Shown piece after piece: positions 30,858 through 41,273 of a DNA stretch of 45,212 nucleotides. The position numbers and the translations under genes are program-made. How positions within the stretch are numbered: position 1 is the stretch's first letter; the number at the start of each line of letters is the position of its first letter. Below the pieces are notes generated by a model. That model was not told the DNA's origin. It was given only the letters and a program-made list of their open reading frames with translations, and did no database searches. Source of the stretch: Acidobacteriota bacterium (GTDB taxonomy: Bacteria > Acidobacteriota > Thermoanaerobaculia > UBA5066); the NCBI GenBank assembly GCA_008363385.1, contig RHKY01000043.1:1-45212 (forward strand). Reading direction: 5' to 3'.

Positions 30858-30920
30858 GGGGGAACCCCGCCGCGCCCCACCGGCGCGGCCGGAAGCCGGT
30901 TCCCCCTGCACCCCCTCCGA
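30858..30920. repeat. Intergenic cruciform-like element between convergent genes
   Basis: The outer arms GGGGGAACC (30858-30866) and GGTTCCCCC (30898-30906) pair over 9 bp. An inner 8-bp stem GCCGCGCC / GGCGCGGC (30869-30876, 30882-30889) sits inside. CCCCCTCCGA follows at 30911-30920, a variant of the box in the related elements. It probably terminates the plus-strand gene ending at 30850 and possibly the minus-strand gene ending at 30971. Confidence 0.55.
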
Positions 30921-30970
30921 CGCGATCCTTCACGCCTCTGGCGACCCGCCACCGGACGGAGCGCGGGCCG

Positions 30971-31927
30971 CTACCGCGCGGGAACGGCCGGGAGCGGGGT
31001 GCCGTCGAGGGCCGAGAGGAGAGCCTTGTGGAACTCGGCCGGGGCCTCGAGGGGGCCGTCGTGCCCGACGCCGCGGAGGACGAGGAGGCGGGCGCCGGGG
31101 ATCCGGGGCGCCACCGCGCGAGCCCCCTGGACCGGGAAGAGGGTCTCCTCCTCCCCCCAGATCAGGACGGTCCCGTGGGGCAGCTCGTGCTCTCGCCCCA
31201 GCACCGCGTCGGCGCGGGAGAGGTGGGCGACGGTCTGGACGACGGAGGGGGACGCCCCGTACTGCCGGACGAAGGAGTCGACCACGACGCCCGGGAACGG
31301 GAACGGCTTGCGGTGGAAGAGGAGGCCGAGGAGCCTTCGGCCCCCCTCGCGGTCCCGCGGGACGACGCTCTCCCTCAGCTCCTCCTCCCTCCCCGGGTCG
31401 GTCAGCCCAGCGGCGTCCACGAGGACGAGGCGGCGGACGTGGTGGGGAGCTTCCAGCGCGTACCGCGCCGCCGTCCAGCCGCCCAGCGAGTGGCCGACGA
31501 GGTCCATCTTCTCGAGCCCGAGGGCGTCGACGAGCGAGGCGACGGCCGCCACCCGGTTCGCCAGCCCGTACCCGTCGAGGCTCCTCGGCGGGTCGCTCTT
31601 GCCCGAGCCCGGCGCGTCGGGCATCAGGACCGTCCGCCCCGCCTTCCGGAGCGCGAGCGCCGCGTCCACCCAGTAGGGGCTCGCCGCGCCGAGCCCGTGG
31701 AGGAGGACGACCGGCACCTCGGCCGAGAGGGGGCCCAGCTCCCTCACGAGGAGGCGGGAGCCGTCCGCGGCGGCGAACCGCTCGGCGCGCCCCCCGGCCC
31801 ACCTCAGGCGCGCCTCCTGCAGGCCGAAGACGACACCGAGCGGGTCGGCGGCGAAGGCGCCGAGGAGGAGCCCGGCGAGGGCGACCAGGGCCAGCGCGAG
31901 CGCCGCGAGGAGCCGCCGGCGCGTCAT
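30971..31927 (-). CDS. Alpha/beta hydrolase with N-terminal membrane anchor or signal
   Basis: A 318-residue alpha/beta-hydrolase. The hydrophobic N-terminus (about residues 5-27) is a signal peptide or anchor, so the enzyme is probably exported. The oxyanion region is VVLLHGLGAAS, the nucleophile is Ser147 in VGHSLGG, and the catalytic histidine is in RGVGHDGPLEAP. The acid position in LIWGEEETLFP appears to be glutamate, where most relatives have aspartate (W-G-x-x-D). The substrate is unknown. It begins 4 bp after the E1 dehydrogenase stop, so they are likely co-transcribed. Confidence 0.85.
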   Translation of the reverse strand: MTRRRLLAALALALVALAGLLLGAFAADPLGVVFGLQEARLRWAGGRAERFAAADGSRLLVRELGPLSAEVPVVLLHGLGAASPYWVDAALALRKAGRTVLMPDAPGSGKSDPPRSLDGYGLANRVAAVASLVDALGLEKMDLVGHSLGGWTAARYALEAPHHVRRLVLVDAAGLTDPGREEELRESVVPRDREGGRRLLGLLFHRKPFPFPGVVVDSFVRQYGASPSVVQTVAHLSRADAVLGREHELPHGTVLIWGEEETLFPVQGARAVAPRIPGARLLVLRGVGHDGPLEAPAEFHKALLSALDGTPLPAVPAR

Positions 31928-31931
31928 CGCC

Positions 31932-34067
31932 TCAGTATCTCAGGAGGTCCAGGAGCGCGGCCGCCACGTCGTCGCTCTGCGGCAGGGTGGCGTCCTCCAG
32001 GCGCGGCGCGTATCCGCAGAAGACGTCCCGGGCGCCGACGCGCCGCACCGGGGCGTCCAGCCGCTCGAAGAGCTCGTCGGCCGCCCGCGCGGCGATCTCG
32101 GCCCCGAAGCCGTGCGTCACCCAGTCCTCGTGGACGACGAGGAGGCGGTTCGTCCGCGAGACGCTCCGCTCGATCGCCGCCCAGTCGTACGGGGCCAGCG
32201 AGCGGAGGTCGATCACCTCCACCTTCTTCCCCGTCTCCTCCTCCACGCGCTTGGCCGCCACGACGCTCCGGAAGACGGTCGCCCCGTAGGTCACGACCGT
32301 GGCGTCCGTCCCCGGGTGGACGACCTTCGCCTTGCCGAACGGGATCCGGAACTCCGGCCCCGGGTTCCGCCCCTTGTTGTGCGTCTGGCGGTAGAGGTGC
32401 TTGTGCTCCAGGAAGAGGACCGGGTCGTCGCAGCGGATGGCGGTCCGGAGGAGGCCGTTGGCGTCCAGCGCGCTCGACGGCATGACGACGCGCAGGCCGG
32501 GGATGTGCGTGAACGTCACCTCGCCCGACTGCGAGTGGTACGGCCCGCCGCCCGTCAGGTAGCCGCCGATGGCCACGCGGACGACGACCGGGGCGGTGAA
32601 GCGGCCGCCCGAGCGCCAGCGGACGTTGGCCAGCTCGTCGCGCAGCTGCTGCATCGCCGGCCAGATGTAGTCGAAGAACTGGATCTCCACGACCGGCTTC
32701 AGCCCCCGCGCCGCCCAGCCGATGGCCCGGCCGACGATCGACGCCTCGGCCAGCGGCGCGTTGAAGACCCTCTCCGGGCCGTAGGCCTTCTGCAGGCCGG
32801 CCGTCACCTTGAAGACGCCCCCCTTCCCCTTGCACTCCGCGAGGGCCTCCTCGCGGGTGGCGTCGGCCACGTCCTCGCCCCAGACGGCGATCCGGGGGTC
32901 GCGGGCCATCTCGTCCCTGAGGGCGGCGTTGACGAGGTCGACCATCGTCGTCGGCTCGCCCGAGAAGGCGGGGGCGTCCTCGGTGTCGAAGGCGGGAGAC
33001 GTCGGGTCGACCGCCGGCGAGAAGACCCCGTCCAGGACCTCGTCGGGGGCGGGAGGCTCGGCCGCCAGCGCCGCCTCGGCCGCCTTCTCGACCTCCGCCT
33101 CGGCCCCGGCGCGGATCGCGCCGAGGGCCTCCTCCGTGGCGATCCCCTCGGCGACGAGGAAGGCCCCCAGGACCGTGATCGGGTCCCGCTCGAGGTCGCG
33201 CTTGCGCTCGGCCTCCGGCCGGTAGAGCCGGTCGTCGTCGGAGAGGGAGTGCGAGTACGGCCGGACGACGTGGGCGTGGACGAGGGCCGGCCCCTTCCGC
33301 TCGCGGCAGTAGGCGAAGGCCCAGCGGAGCGCGTCGTACGAGGCGAGGAAGTCGCAGCCGTCCGTCTCCACGACGAACAGGCCCGGGAAGCCGCGGACCA
33401 CCTTCGAGATCGAGCCGCCCGGGGTGTTCACCTCGACCGGGACGGAGATCGCGTAGCCGTTGTCCTCGACGAGGAAGAGGACCGGCAGCCTCTGGGCGCA
33501 GGCGGCGTTCAGCGCCTCCCAGAACTCCCCCTCGGAGGTCGAGCCGTCGCCGATCGTCACGACGACGACCTCGTCCTCGTCCACGGCCCCCATCCCGTTC
33601 CGGAAAGGCGAAGCCTCGCGCCGGAGGAGGTAGCGCGCCGCCTCCGCCGCGCCGACCCCCGGCAGGCACTCCGACCCGGTCGGGGAGGAGGTCGTGAAGA
33701 TCCGCAGCTCGGGGCTCCCCCAGTGCGAGGGCATCTGCCGCCCGGCCGAGGAGGGCCCGTCCTTGGCCCCGACGGCGTCCAGGAGCATCCCCTCTGGGGT
33801 CATCCCGAGCGCCAGGCAGAGCGCGCGGTCCCGGTAGTACGGGAAGAGCCAGTCCGAGCCGGGGCGCATCAGGAAGCCCGCCGCCGTCTGGACCGCCTCG
33901 TGCCCGGCCCCCGAGATCTGGAAGAAGATCCGGTTCTGCCTCTTGAGCTGGATCTCCCTGTCGTCGACCCGGCGCGACAGGACGAGGTTCCGGTAGGCGC
34001 GGAGGAGGTCCTCCGGGGTCAGGCCGCTGTAACGCGCCTCGACGGGCGCGACGACTTCGGTCGCCAT
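31932..34067 (-). CDS. 2-oxoacid dehydrogenase E1, alpha and beta subunits fused
   Basis: A 711-residue single-chain thiamine-diphosphate enzyme. The alpha half (about 10-330) has the ThDP motif [17 protein letters not shown]...[19 protein letters not shown] and [10 protein letters not shown]. The beta half (about 375-711) has [38 protein letters not shown] and [10 protein letters not shown]. It resembles branched-chain 2-oxoacid or pyruvate dehydrogenase E1 with both subunits joined. E2 and E3 are not in the window. The ATG at 34067 follows GGAGAGAG; an upstream in-frame ATG at 34130 is less likely because it overlaps a TAGAGT box (34121-34126) that may be the promoter. Confidence 0.92.
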   Translation of the reverse strand: MATEVVAPVEARYSGLTPEDLLRAYRNLVLSRRVDDREIQLKRQNRIFFQISGAGHEAVQTAAGFLMRPGSDWLFPYYRDRALCLALGMTPEGMLLDAVGAKDGPSSAGRQMPSHWGSPELRIFTTSSPTGSECLPGVGAAEAARYLLRREASPFRNGMGAVDEDEVVVVTIGDGSTSEGEFWEALNAACAQRLPVLFLVEDNGYAISVPVEVNTPGGSISKVVRGFPGLFVVETDGCDFLASYDALRWAFAYCRERKGPALVHAHVVRPYSHSLSDDDRLYRPEAERKRDLERDPITVLGAFLVAEGIATEEALGAIRAGAEAEVEKAAEAALAAEPPAPDEVLDGVFSPAVDPTSPAFDTEDAPAFSGEPTTMVDLVNAALRDEMARDPRIAVWGEDVADATREEALAECKGKGGVFKVTAGLQKAYGPERVFNAPLAEASIVGRAIGWAARGLKPVVEIQFFDYIWPAMQQLRDELANVRWRSGGRFTAPVVVRVAIGGYLTGGGPYHSQSGEVTFTHIPGLRVVMPSSALDANGLLRTAIRCDDPVLFLEHKHLYRQTHNKGRNPGPEFRIPFGKAKVVHPGTDATVVTYGATVFRSVVAAKRVEEETGKKVEVIDLRSLAPYDWAAIERSVSRTNRLLVVHEDWVTHGFGAEIAARAADELFERLDAPVRRVGARDVFCGYAPRLEDATLPQSDDVAAALLDLLRY

Positions 34068-34155
34068 GGCGCTCTCTCCGGGGGACGCCTCCCGGGAGCC
34101 CGGGGGCGGGATGACCCGCGACTCTACCATCCGTCCTTCCGCGCCACCGCGCGGC

Positions 34156-35628
<1,473 letters not shown>

Positions 35629-35642
35629 CGGGTCCGGCGAGC

Positions 35643-36629
35643 CTACCGCAGATCGGCGCCCGCCGGGGCGCCGGGCCGGCTCCAGTCCGTGTGCGGTTGC
35701 CGGTTCCTGACGAACCAGTCGAGGAGGAGCCCGCGGTACGTCCGGGCCCTCACCCCCTCCCGGTCGAAGAACGGGGTCAGCGCCTCGCTCAGCGCGCGCA
35801 GCCTGTAGAACGGGACGGCCGGGAAGTAGTGGTGCTCCAGGTGGTAGCCCGACCAGAGGTAGACCGTCTCCCAGAATCGCGACGGGGCCATCCGCGTCGA
35901 CCACTTCGCCGGCTCCCCGGGGACGACGTCGTAGTGCTGCCCGAGGCGGTTCAGCGTGAAGGCGGGCGGGAAGACGAGGAAGACCGGGACGAGGTAGAGC
36001 CAGACGAGGCGCTCCAACCCGCCGAGGAGGCCGATGGCCGCGGCCGTGGCGAGGTGGAGGCCGACCGCGGCCAGCCGCTCGGCCCGGATCCTCCGCTGGA
36101 GCTCGGTGGGGTACGTGGCCGTCTCCTTCCGCGCCGCCCGGAAGTAGATCGGGAAGAGGGCCGGTGTCGCGTACAGGAGCTTGAGCCAGCGGGCGTTCCG
36201 CTTCGGCGAGAGGTGCGCCCGCTTCGGGTCGCTCTCGTTCGAGCCGAGCTCGGCGTGGTGGTCCAGGTGCCACCGGGTGAACTGCGTCGGCGAGATCCCC
36301 GAGGGGAGGGCGTAGAGGAGCCCCAGGACCCTGTAGGCCCGGGGGCGGTCCCCGTCGAAGACGGCCCGGTGGACCACCTCGTGGAGGAGGACGGTCCCGT
36401 CGAAGACGCAGAAGCCGAGGACGAGGGCGGCGGGGACGCGCACCCAGAGGCTGTCGACGGCCCAGGACGCGGCGAAGGCCCCGGCGAAGAGGAGCGCCTG
36501 CCGGGCGACCACCGCGAAGTGGAGCCGGGCGTCCTTCCGGTGGAGGGCCTTCAGCGTCTCGTGCGGGACGGCCGCGGCGAGCCGCTTTTTCAGGTCCCCG
36601 ATCGATCGGTTGTAGTGACCGGTCTTCAT
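35643..36629 (-). CDS. Membrane fatty acid desaturase/hydroxylase family protein
   Basis: A 328-residue di-iron membrane enzyme. The three histidine boxes are H83-EVV-H87, H121-LDHH-125 and H263-LEHH-267, with about four membrane helices placed between them as expected. Members desaturate or hydroxylate acyl chains, carotenoids or related lipids; the substrate is not evident. The ATG follows AAAGGGAGA. It is first in a unit with the sigma-54 regulator and divergent from the FAD oxidoreductase with 71 bp between. Confidence 0.9.
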   Translation of the reverse strand: MKTGHYNRSIGDLKKRLAAAVPHETLKALHRKDARLHFAVVARQALLFAGAFAASWAVDSLWVRVPAALVLGFCVFDGTVLLHEVVHRAVFDGDRPRAYRVLGLLYALPSGISPTQFTRWHLDHHAELGSNESDPKRAHLSPKRNARWLKLLYATPALFPIYFRAARKETATYPTELQRRIRAERLAAVGLHLATAAAIGLLGGLERLVWLYLVPVFLVFPPAFTLNRLGQHYDVVPGEPAKWSTRMAPSRFWETVYLWSGYHLEHHYFPAVPFYRLRALSEALTPFFDREGVRARTYRGLLLDWFVRNRQPHTDWSRPGAPAGADLR

Positions 36630-36688
36630 TCTCCCTTTCGAAGCTTACGGCACGGGACGCCGGGTCGGTTCTCGCCCGGGAGGGCCGT

Positions 36689-36694
36689 TAGACT
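36689..36694 (+). promoter_or_regulatory. -10-like box (TAGACT) of the FAD oxidoreductase gene
   Basis: TAGACT ends 6 nt before the GTG at 36701, so the mRNA is probably leaderless. The same hexamer precedes the DUF4870 gene. Confidence 0.45.
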
Positions 36695-36700
36695 GCGGGG

Positions 36701-38044
36701 GTGACCAGCGCCGCCGCTTCCCCGGCCCGCCGTCCCCGCGTGGCCGTCGTCGGGGGCGGGCTCTGCGGCCTGGTGGCCGCCGACCGCCTCGCCGGGGCGG
36801 GCGTGAGCGTGGTCGTCTTCGAGAGGTACCCCGAGGCCGGGGGCCTCGTCGGCACGTTCCGCCCCGCCGACGGCGCGGGAGAGCCGCTCGAGTGCTTCTA
36901 CCACCACCTCTTCACGAGCGACCGGGACTACGTCGACCTGGCGGGCGACCTGGGCCTCGCCTCGGAGATCGAGTGGCTCCCGTCGAAGATGGGCTTCTGG
37001 AGCCGGGGGCGGCTCTGGGACTTCGGCACGCCCGGGGCGCTCCTGAAGTTCTCTCCGCTGGGCCTCCTGGGCCGCGCCGAGCTGGCCCTGTCGACGCTGA
37101 AGCTCCGCGGGATCCGGGACTGGAGGCTCCTCGAGGGGGAGACCGCCGAGGGGTGGTTCCGGAGGAACGGCTTCTCGCGGGCCTTCGACGTCGTCTGGGG
37201 GCCGCTCCTCTCGCAAAAGTACGGCGACCGGGCCAAGGAGGTCGGCCTCGTCTGGCTCTGGGGGAAGGTGTCGCTGAGGACCCGGTCGCGGGACAAGACG
37301 GGTCTGGGCGAGCGGCTCGGGTACATGCGGGGCTCCTTCGGGAGGCTCGTCGAGGCGCTCCTCTCCCGGCTCTCGGCCCGGGGGGCCGAGGTGCGCCCCT
37401 CGCGTCCGGTCAAGCTCCTGTCCCGCGCGGAAGGGGGGTTTTCGGTCGAGTTCCGCGGGGGGAGCGAGACGTTCGACCGCGTCCTCTCGACGGTCGCCAT
37501 CCCCGAGCTCCTCCGCCTCGCCCCGGAGCTCCCGGAGGAGACCCGGAGGACGTGGGAGAAGGTGGCCTACACGCACGCCCTCTGCCCGGTCCTGGAGCTG
37601 GACCGGCCCCTGACGCCCTACTACTGGACGAACGTCGCGGACGTCGGGATGCCCTTCGGCGGCGTCATCGAGCACACGAACTACGTCCCGAAGGAGCGGT
37701 ACGGCGGCAGGACGCTCGTCTACCTGTCGGACTACGTCCTCCCCGAGGACCCGAAGTGGCGGACGCGGGACGCGGACCTCTGGGACCTCTACCTCCCGGC
37801 GCTCTCGCGCCTGGCCCCGGCGCTCTCCTCGGCGAGGGTCCTGGCCCGGCACCTGTTCCGCGCCGAGTACGCCCAGCCGATCGTCCCGGCGGGCTACTCG
37901 GCCATCCGCCCCCCGATCCGGACGCCGCTCCCGGGCCTCTACTCGGCGGCGATGGCCCAGATCTACCCGGAGGACCGGGGGCAGAACTACGCGGTGAGGA
38001 TGGGCCGCGAGGCCGCCGACGCCCTCCTCGCGGACGTCGCCTGA
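36701..38044 (+). CDS. NAD(P)/FAD-dependent oxidoreductase (amine-oxidase fold)
   Basis: A 447-residue flavoprotein. The Rossmann FAD site is VAVVGGGLCGLVAADRLAGAGVSVVVFER (G-x-G-x-x-G, then acidic E), followed by EAGGLVGTF. A C-terminal FAD-contact segment reads GLYSAAMAQIYPEDRGQNYAVRMGREAA. The family includes protoporphyrinogen oxidase, hydroxysqualene dehydroxylase and UDP-galactopyranose mutase-like proteins; I cannot choose among them. GTG 36701 has no ribosome-binding sequence. The divergent desaturase suggests a shared role in lipid or isoprenoid metabolism, but this is inference. Confidence 0.85.
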   Translation: MTSAAASPARRPRVAVVGGGLCGLVAADRLAGAGVSVVVFERYPEAGGLVGTFRPADGAGEPLECFYHHLFTSDRDYVDLAGDLGLASEIEWLPSKMGFWSRGRLWDFGTPGALLKFSPLGLLGRAELALSTLKLRGIRDWRLLEGETAEGWFRRNGFSRAFDVVWGPLLSQKYGDRAKEVGLVWLWGKVSLRTRSRDKTGLGERLGYMRGSFGRLVEALLSRLSARGAEVRPSRPVKLLSRAEGGFSVEFRGGSETFDRVLSTVAIPELLRLAPELPEETRRTWEKVAYTHALCPVLELDRPLTPYYWTNVADVGMPFGGVIEHTNYVPKERYGGRTLVYLSDYVLPEDPKWRTRDADLWDLYLPALSRLAPALSSARVLARHLFRAEYAQPIVPAGYSAIRPPIRTPLPGLYSAAMAQIYPEDRGQNYAVRMGREAADALLADVA

Positions 38045-38058
38045 GAGGCGGCGCTTGG

Positions 38059-38064
38059 TAACAT
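38059..38064 (+). promoter_or_regulatory. -10-like box (TAACAT) of the PspA/ABC/AAA cluster
   Basis: TAACAT ends 22 nt before the ATG at 38087, and GGAAAGG (38074-38080) is a suitable ribosome-binding sequence between them. The box starts 15 nt after the previous gene's stop, which supports a separate transcription unit beginning here. Confidence 0.4.
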
Positions 38065-38086
38065 CCCGTCCGCGGAAAGGCCTGCG

Positions 38087-38737
38087 ATGACGGAGAAGAG
38101 CGGCTGGGGTCAGACGGTCCTGGGTTGGTTCGTCGTCAAGGACGCGGCGGAGGCTCCCGAGGCGGCCGGCGAGGCGGCCCCCGCCGAGCCGGTGGCGGAG
38201 GAGGCCCAGGCCCCGCTGCCGGAGCCAACCGCGCCCCTGCCGGCGGCCGCGGGCGGCGAGGTCGACTTCCCGAAGGTCTTCGAGGCGTTCGGCGTCGACG
38301 CCGAGGAGCGGGACCGCTTCGCCAAGGCGGCCGACCTCCTGAAGAGCCTGCCGCCCGGGACGGACGCCGCGGTGCAGAAGACGATCGTGGAGGCCTCGCT
38401 GAAGGCCTTCGGGATCCCGATCGAGAAGATCATCGAGACCGGGGTCGAGGAGATCCAGGCGCTGGAGGGCTACCAGCGAAAGGACGCCGCCGACGCCGCC
38501 GCGACGAGCCGCGAGGTGCAGGCGCTCGTCGAGGGGTACGAGGCCAAGATCCGGGAGGCGCGCTCGCTCCTTTCGCAGCGCCTCTCCGAGTCGGCCGCCG
38601 TCGCCGGGAAGTGCAACGCCAAGAAGCTCGAGGTCCAGCGGGTCCTCGAGTTCTTCGGGCAGGAAGCCGTGGCGCGCGTCGTGAGGGACTCGCCGCGGCT
38701 CGTGGAGCCGTCCGCGCCGAAGGGCGCCACCCCCTGA
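38087..38737 (+). CDS. Hypothetical helical protein, first gene of the PspA/ABC/AAA cluster
   Basis: A 216-residue protein I do not recognise. Residues ~20-60 are alanine/proline/glutamate-rich and probably disordered. Residues 63-205 look fully helical: first a compact segment ([29 protein letters not shown]), then long heptad-like stretches ([28 protein letters not shown]). A single cysteine lies near residue 183 (GKCNAKK). There is no membrane segment or signal, so it is cytosolic. It lies 44 bp before the PspA gene with the same strand and style, so it may be a PspA partner or cargo adaptor. Confidence 0.75.
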   Translation: MTEKSGWGQTVLGWFVVKDAAEAPEAAGEAAPAEPVAEEAQAPLPEPTAPLPAAAGGEVDFPKVFEAFGVDAEERDRFAKAADLLKSLPPGTDAAVQKTIVEASLKAFGIPIEKIIETGVEEIQALEGYQRKDAADAAATSREVQALVEGYEAKIREARSLLSQRLSESAAVAGKCNAKKLEVQRVLEFFGQEAVARVVRDSPRLVEPSAPKGATP

Positions 38738-38781
38738 ACCTCCGGGCGGCCCCGCGCCGCCTGACGGAAAGGAACGGACCG

Positions 38782-39486
38782 ATGTCGGAAGTGGCCTTCT
38801 TCTCCCGCCTCAAGAACCTCTTCAAGGGCTTCCTCTCGATCTTCATCTCCGACATCGAGAAGGAGCACCCGGAGATCGCCTACGAGAACGCCATCAACGG
38901 GATGGTGGAGAAGTACTCCAAGCTCAAGGCCGCCACGGCCGCGATCATCCGGCGCCGCGAGGACGTGGACGAGCGGCTGAAGAAGGCGTCCAAGGAGCTC
39001 GCCGAGGTCGAGCGGCAGCTGGCCGTGGCGGTCGACACGAACCAGGACGACCTGGCCGTCATCCTGATCCAGAAGAAGGAGCAGCTGACGTCCGAGGTGA
39101 CGGACCTGAAGGCGGACCTGGAGACGTCGAGCAAGGACGCCGACTCGGCCAAGAGCTCGCTCCTCTCCGTCCAGGGCGAGATCAAGAAGCTGAAGGCCGA
39201 GCGGGACGTCATGCTCGCCCGGATGCAGTCGGCCCAGGCCCGGATCAAGATCCAGGAGCAGCTCGACGGGCTGTCGGTCGACGCCGAGGTCAAGGCCCTC
39301 GACAACGTCCGCGAGCACATCAAGAACACGATCGCGCAGGCCAACCTCGGCAAGGAGCTCTCCGAGTCGTCGCTCGACTCGCGCCTGGCGGCCCTCAAGG
39401 GCCAGGCCGGAGAGGTCCAGGCCAAGCAGGCGCTGGCCGAGCTGAAGGCCAAGCGCGCCGCCCAGCAGGCCCAGAAGACGATGTGA
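38782..39486 (+). CDS. PspA/IM30 family protein (ESCRT-III superfamily)
   Basis: A 234-residue protein. PspA and Vipp1/IM30 proteins bind stressed or curved membranes and form helical or ring polymers; structurally they are bacterial ESCRT-III relatives. A short amphipathic N-terminal helix ([16 protein letters not shown]) is followed by the long helical hairpin from about residues 25-155, with the conserved [16 protein letters not shown] turn region. More helices run to the C-terminus. The length and pattern fit the family, though the N-terminal helix region ([13 protein letters not shown]) departs from E. coli PspA. ATG 38782 follows GGAAAGGAACGG. No pspF or pspBC is nearby. Confidence 0.9.
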   Translation: MSEVAFFSRLKNLFKGFLSIFISDIEKEHPEIAYENAINGMVEKYSKLKAATAAIIRRREDVDERLKKASKELAEVERQLAVAVDTNQDDLAVILIQKKEQLTSEVTDLKADLETSSKDADSAKSSLLSVQGEIKKLKAERDVMLARMQSAQARIKIQEQLDGLSVDAEVKALDNVREHIKNTIAQANLGKELSESSLDSRLAALKGQAGEVQAKQALAELKAKRAAQQAQKTM

Positions 39487-39625
39487 CGGAGGCGGGGCGG
39501 CGGAGGCCCGCCGCCGCCTGGCGCCGACCACCCAGCGGGCCGAGCACGTCCCGCGAGCCGCCCCCCGCCCCGGGCGGGAGCGGCCGCGCCGCCGCGGAAC
39601 GCGCCGCGGACGAGAGGAAGAGGCC
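39487..39625 (+). other. GC-rich spacer inside the cluster
   Basis: A 139-bp gap separates the PspA gene from the binding-protein/OmpA gene. An 8-bp hairpin (GGCGGCGG at 39496-39503 with 39511-39518) begins 9 nt after the stop. With no T-tract it could be an attenuator or a partial terminator that lowers downstream expression. I see no -10-like box, and the following ATG has GAGAGGAAGAGG as a ribosome-binding sequence. Confidence 0.35.
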
Positions 39626-41266
39626 ATGAAGCTCACGCCGTTCGGGAAGCTCTTCATCACGATCGTCATCCTCGGCGTCCTCGGTTACGGGGTGTGGCAC
39701 TACAAGGGGGACGCCATAAGGAAGTGGGCCGGCGCGGAGAAGAAGGGCGCGACCGCCGCGGCGAAGGACGCCGCGGTGGCCACGGCGGACTTCGACGCCC
39801 TGAAGGGGGCGCCGCCCGACGCCGAGCGCGGGAAGGGGGCCGAGGGGGTCGCGGCGACCGCGCTGACGGCCTCCGGGAAGCTCGACCGGCCGCTCGTCGT
39901 GGCGATCAACACCTGGGCGGGGCACGCCCCCGGGATCGTGGCCAACGGCGGCATGGAGCCGAACAAGGCCTCCCGCTACGGGAAGAAGTACGGCCTCGAC
40001 GTGAAGTTCGTCCTCCTGGAGGACCCGGCGGCCAAGCTGGCCGCGTTCCGCAAGGGGGACGTCGACATCATGTGGAACACGGTCGACAACTGGGCGCGCG
40101 AGGCCTCGATCCTGGCCGAGCAGGGGCAGTCGGCGAAGTCGTTCCTCCTGCAGGACTGGTCGCGCGGCGGGGACGGGATCGTCTCCCTCGCCTCGATCAA
40201 GTCGGTCGAGGACCTGAAGGGGAAGAAGATCGCCTGCACCCAGTTCACGCCGTCGCACTTCCTCCTCCTCTACCTCCTGGCCCAGTCCGGCCTGACGCCG
40301 GAGGAGAGGTCGGGGATCGAGAAGGCGATCGTCTTCACGCAGGACGCGCCCGCGGCCGCGGCCATGTTCAAGGCCAAGCAGGTCGACGCGGCCGTGACGT
40401 GGGAGCCGGACCTCTCGGCCTCCGTGGAGGCGCGCGCGGACGAGGCGCACGTCCTCGTCTCGACGGCGGCGGCCACGAACATCATCGCCGACACGCTCTG
40501 CGCCCGGCAGGACCTGATCGACAAGGCCCCCGAGGCGGTGCGGGACTTCCTCCACGGCTGGTTCGACGGCATCGAGATGATCAAGGCCGACCCCGCCGGC
40601 TCCTACGCCGTCGTCGGCAACGCCCTGAAGCTGGACGGCGACACCGTCTCCGGGATGCTCTCCGGCCTGAAGCTGACGCCGTACGCCGACAACGCCCAGT
40701 TCTACGGCCTGACCGGGGGCAAGGCCCACTACGAGACCCTCTTCAACACCGCGTTCGTCATCTGGCGGAAGAAGGGGCTCGTGACCAGGGTCGTCGACGC
40801 CAAGGACTGGGCCGACACCCGGTTCCTGGCGGCCCTGGCGGGCGGCTACCAGGAGCAGAAGGTCGAGGAGCCGAAGATCGCCGCCAAGGCCCCCTCGGTG
40901 AAGGACCGGGCGATCATCAACAAGCAGATCCAGATCCACTTCACGCCCGGCTCCGACGAGATCATGCAGGGCTCGTACTTCGTCCTCGACTCCCTCGGCG
41001 AGACGATGACGGCCTTCGGGAACACCTACCTGCGCGTCGAGGGGAACACGGACGCCGTCGGCAAGGCGCAGATGAACCTGCAGCTCTCCGAGCGGCGGGC
41101 GCTCGCGGTGAAGAACTACATCCTGGAGAGCTTCCCGAACATCCAGGCCGCCCGTTTCCAGACGATCGGGCACGGCTCGGCGAACCCGGTCGCCCCGAAC
41201 ACCACCGAGGCGGGCCGGCAGCTGAACCGCCGGACGGACATCAAGGTCGTCCTCGCGACCGAGTAG
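39626..41266 (+). CDS. NitT/TauT-type solute-binding domain fused to an OmpA peptidoglycan-binding domain
   Basis: A 546-residue fusion. Residues 7-24 form one membrane helix (no cleavage site evident), then an alanine-rich linker to about 85. Residues ~88-405 are a periplasmic binding domain of the nitrate/sulfonate/thiamine-precursor type: VVAINTWAGHAPGIVANGG, GDVDIMWNTVDNW, SVEDLKGKKIACTQFTPSHF, AKQVDAAVTWEPDLSA. Residues ~433-543 are an OmpA/MotB domain: IQIHFTPGSDEI, VEGNTDAVGKAQMNLQLSERRALAV, TIGHGSANPVAPN and GRQLNRRTDI. The usual G-H-T-D reads G-N-T-D. The protein would be held in the inner membrane and grip peptidoglycan. The next two genes encode the matching permease and ATPase. 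Confidence 0.92.
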   Translation: MKLTPFGKLFITIVILGVLGYGVWHYKGDAIRKWAGAEKKGATAAAKDAAVATADFDALKGAPPDAERGKGAEGVAATALTASGKLDRPLVVAINTWAGHAPGIVANGGMEPNKASRYGKKYGLDVKFVLLEDPAAKLAAFRKGDVDIMWNTVDNWAREASILAEQGQSAKSFLLQDWSRGGDGIVSLASIKSVEDLKGKKIACTQFTPSHFLLLYLLAQSGLTPEERSGIEKAIVFTQDAPAAAAMFKAKQVDAAVTWEPDLSASVEARADEAHVLVSTAAATNIIADTLCARQDLIDKAPEAVRDFLHGWFDGIEMIKADPAGSYAVVGNALKLDGDTVSGMLSGLKLTPYADNAQFYGLTGGKAHYETLFNTAFVIWRKKGLVTRVVDAKDWADTRFLAALAGGYQEQKVEEPKIAAKAPSVKDRAIINKQIQIHFTPGSDEIMQGSYFVLDSLGETMTAFGNTYLRVEGNTDAVGKAQMNLQLSERRALAVKNYILESFPNIQAARFQTIGHGSANPVAPNTTEAGRQLNRRTDIKVVLATE

Positions 41267-41273
41267 GCGCCGC

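Noticed and set aside
31924-33669. Alternative minus-strand frame within the E1 dehydrogenase gene
   Set aside because: The other frame encodes a complete, motif-rich E1 protein; this one is glycine/arginine-rich and carries no family signature.
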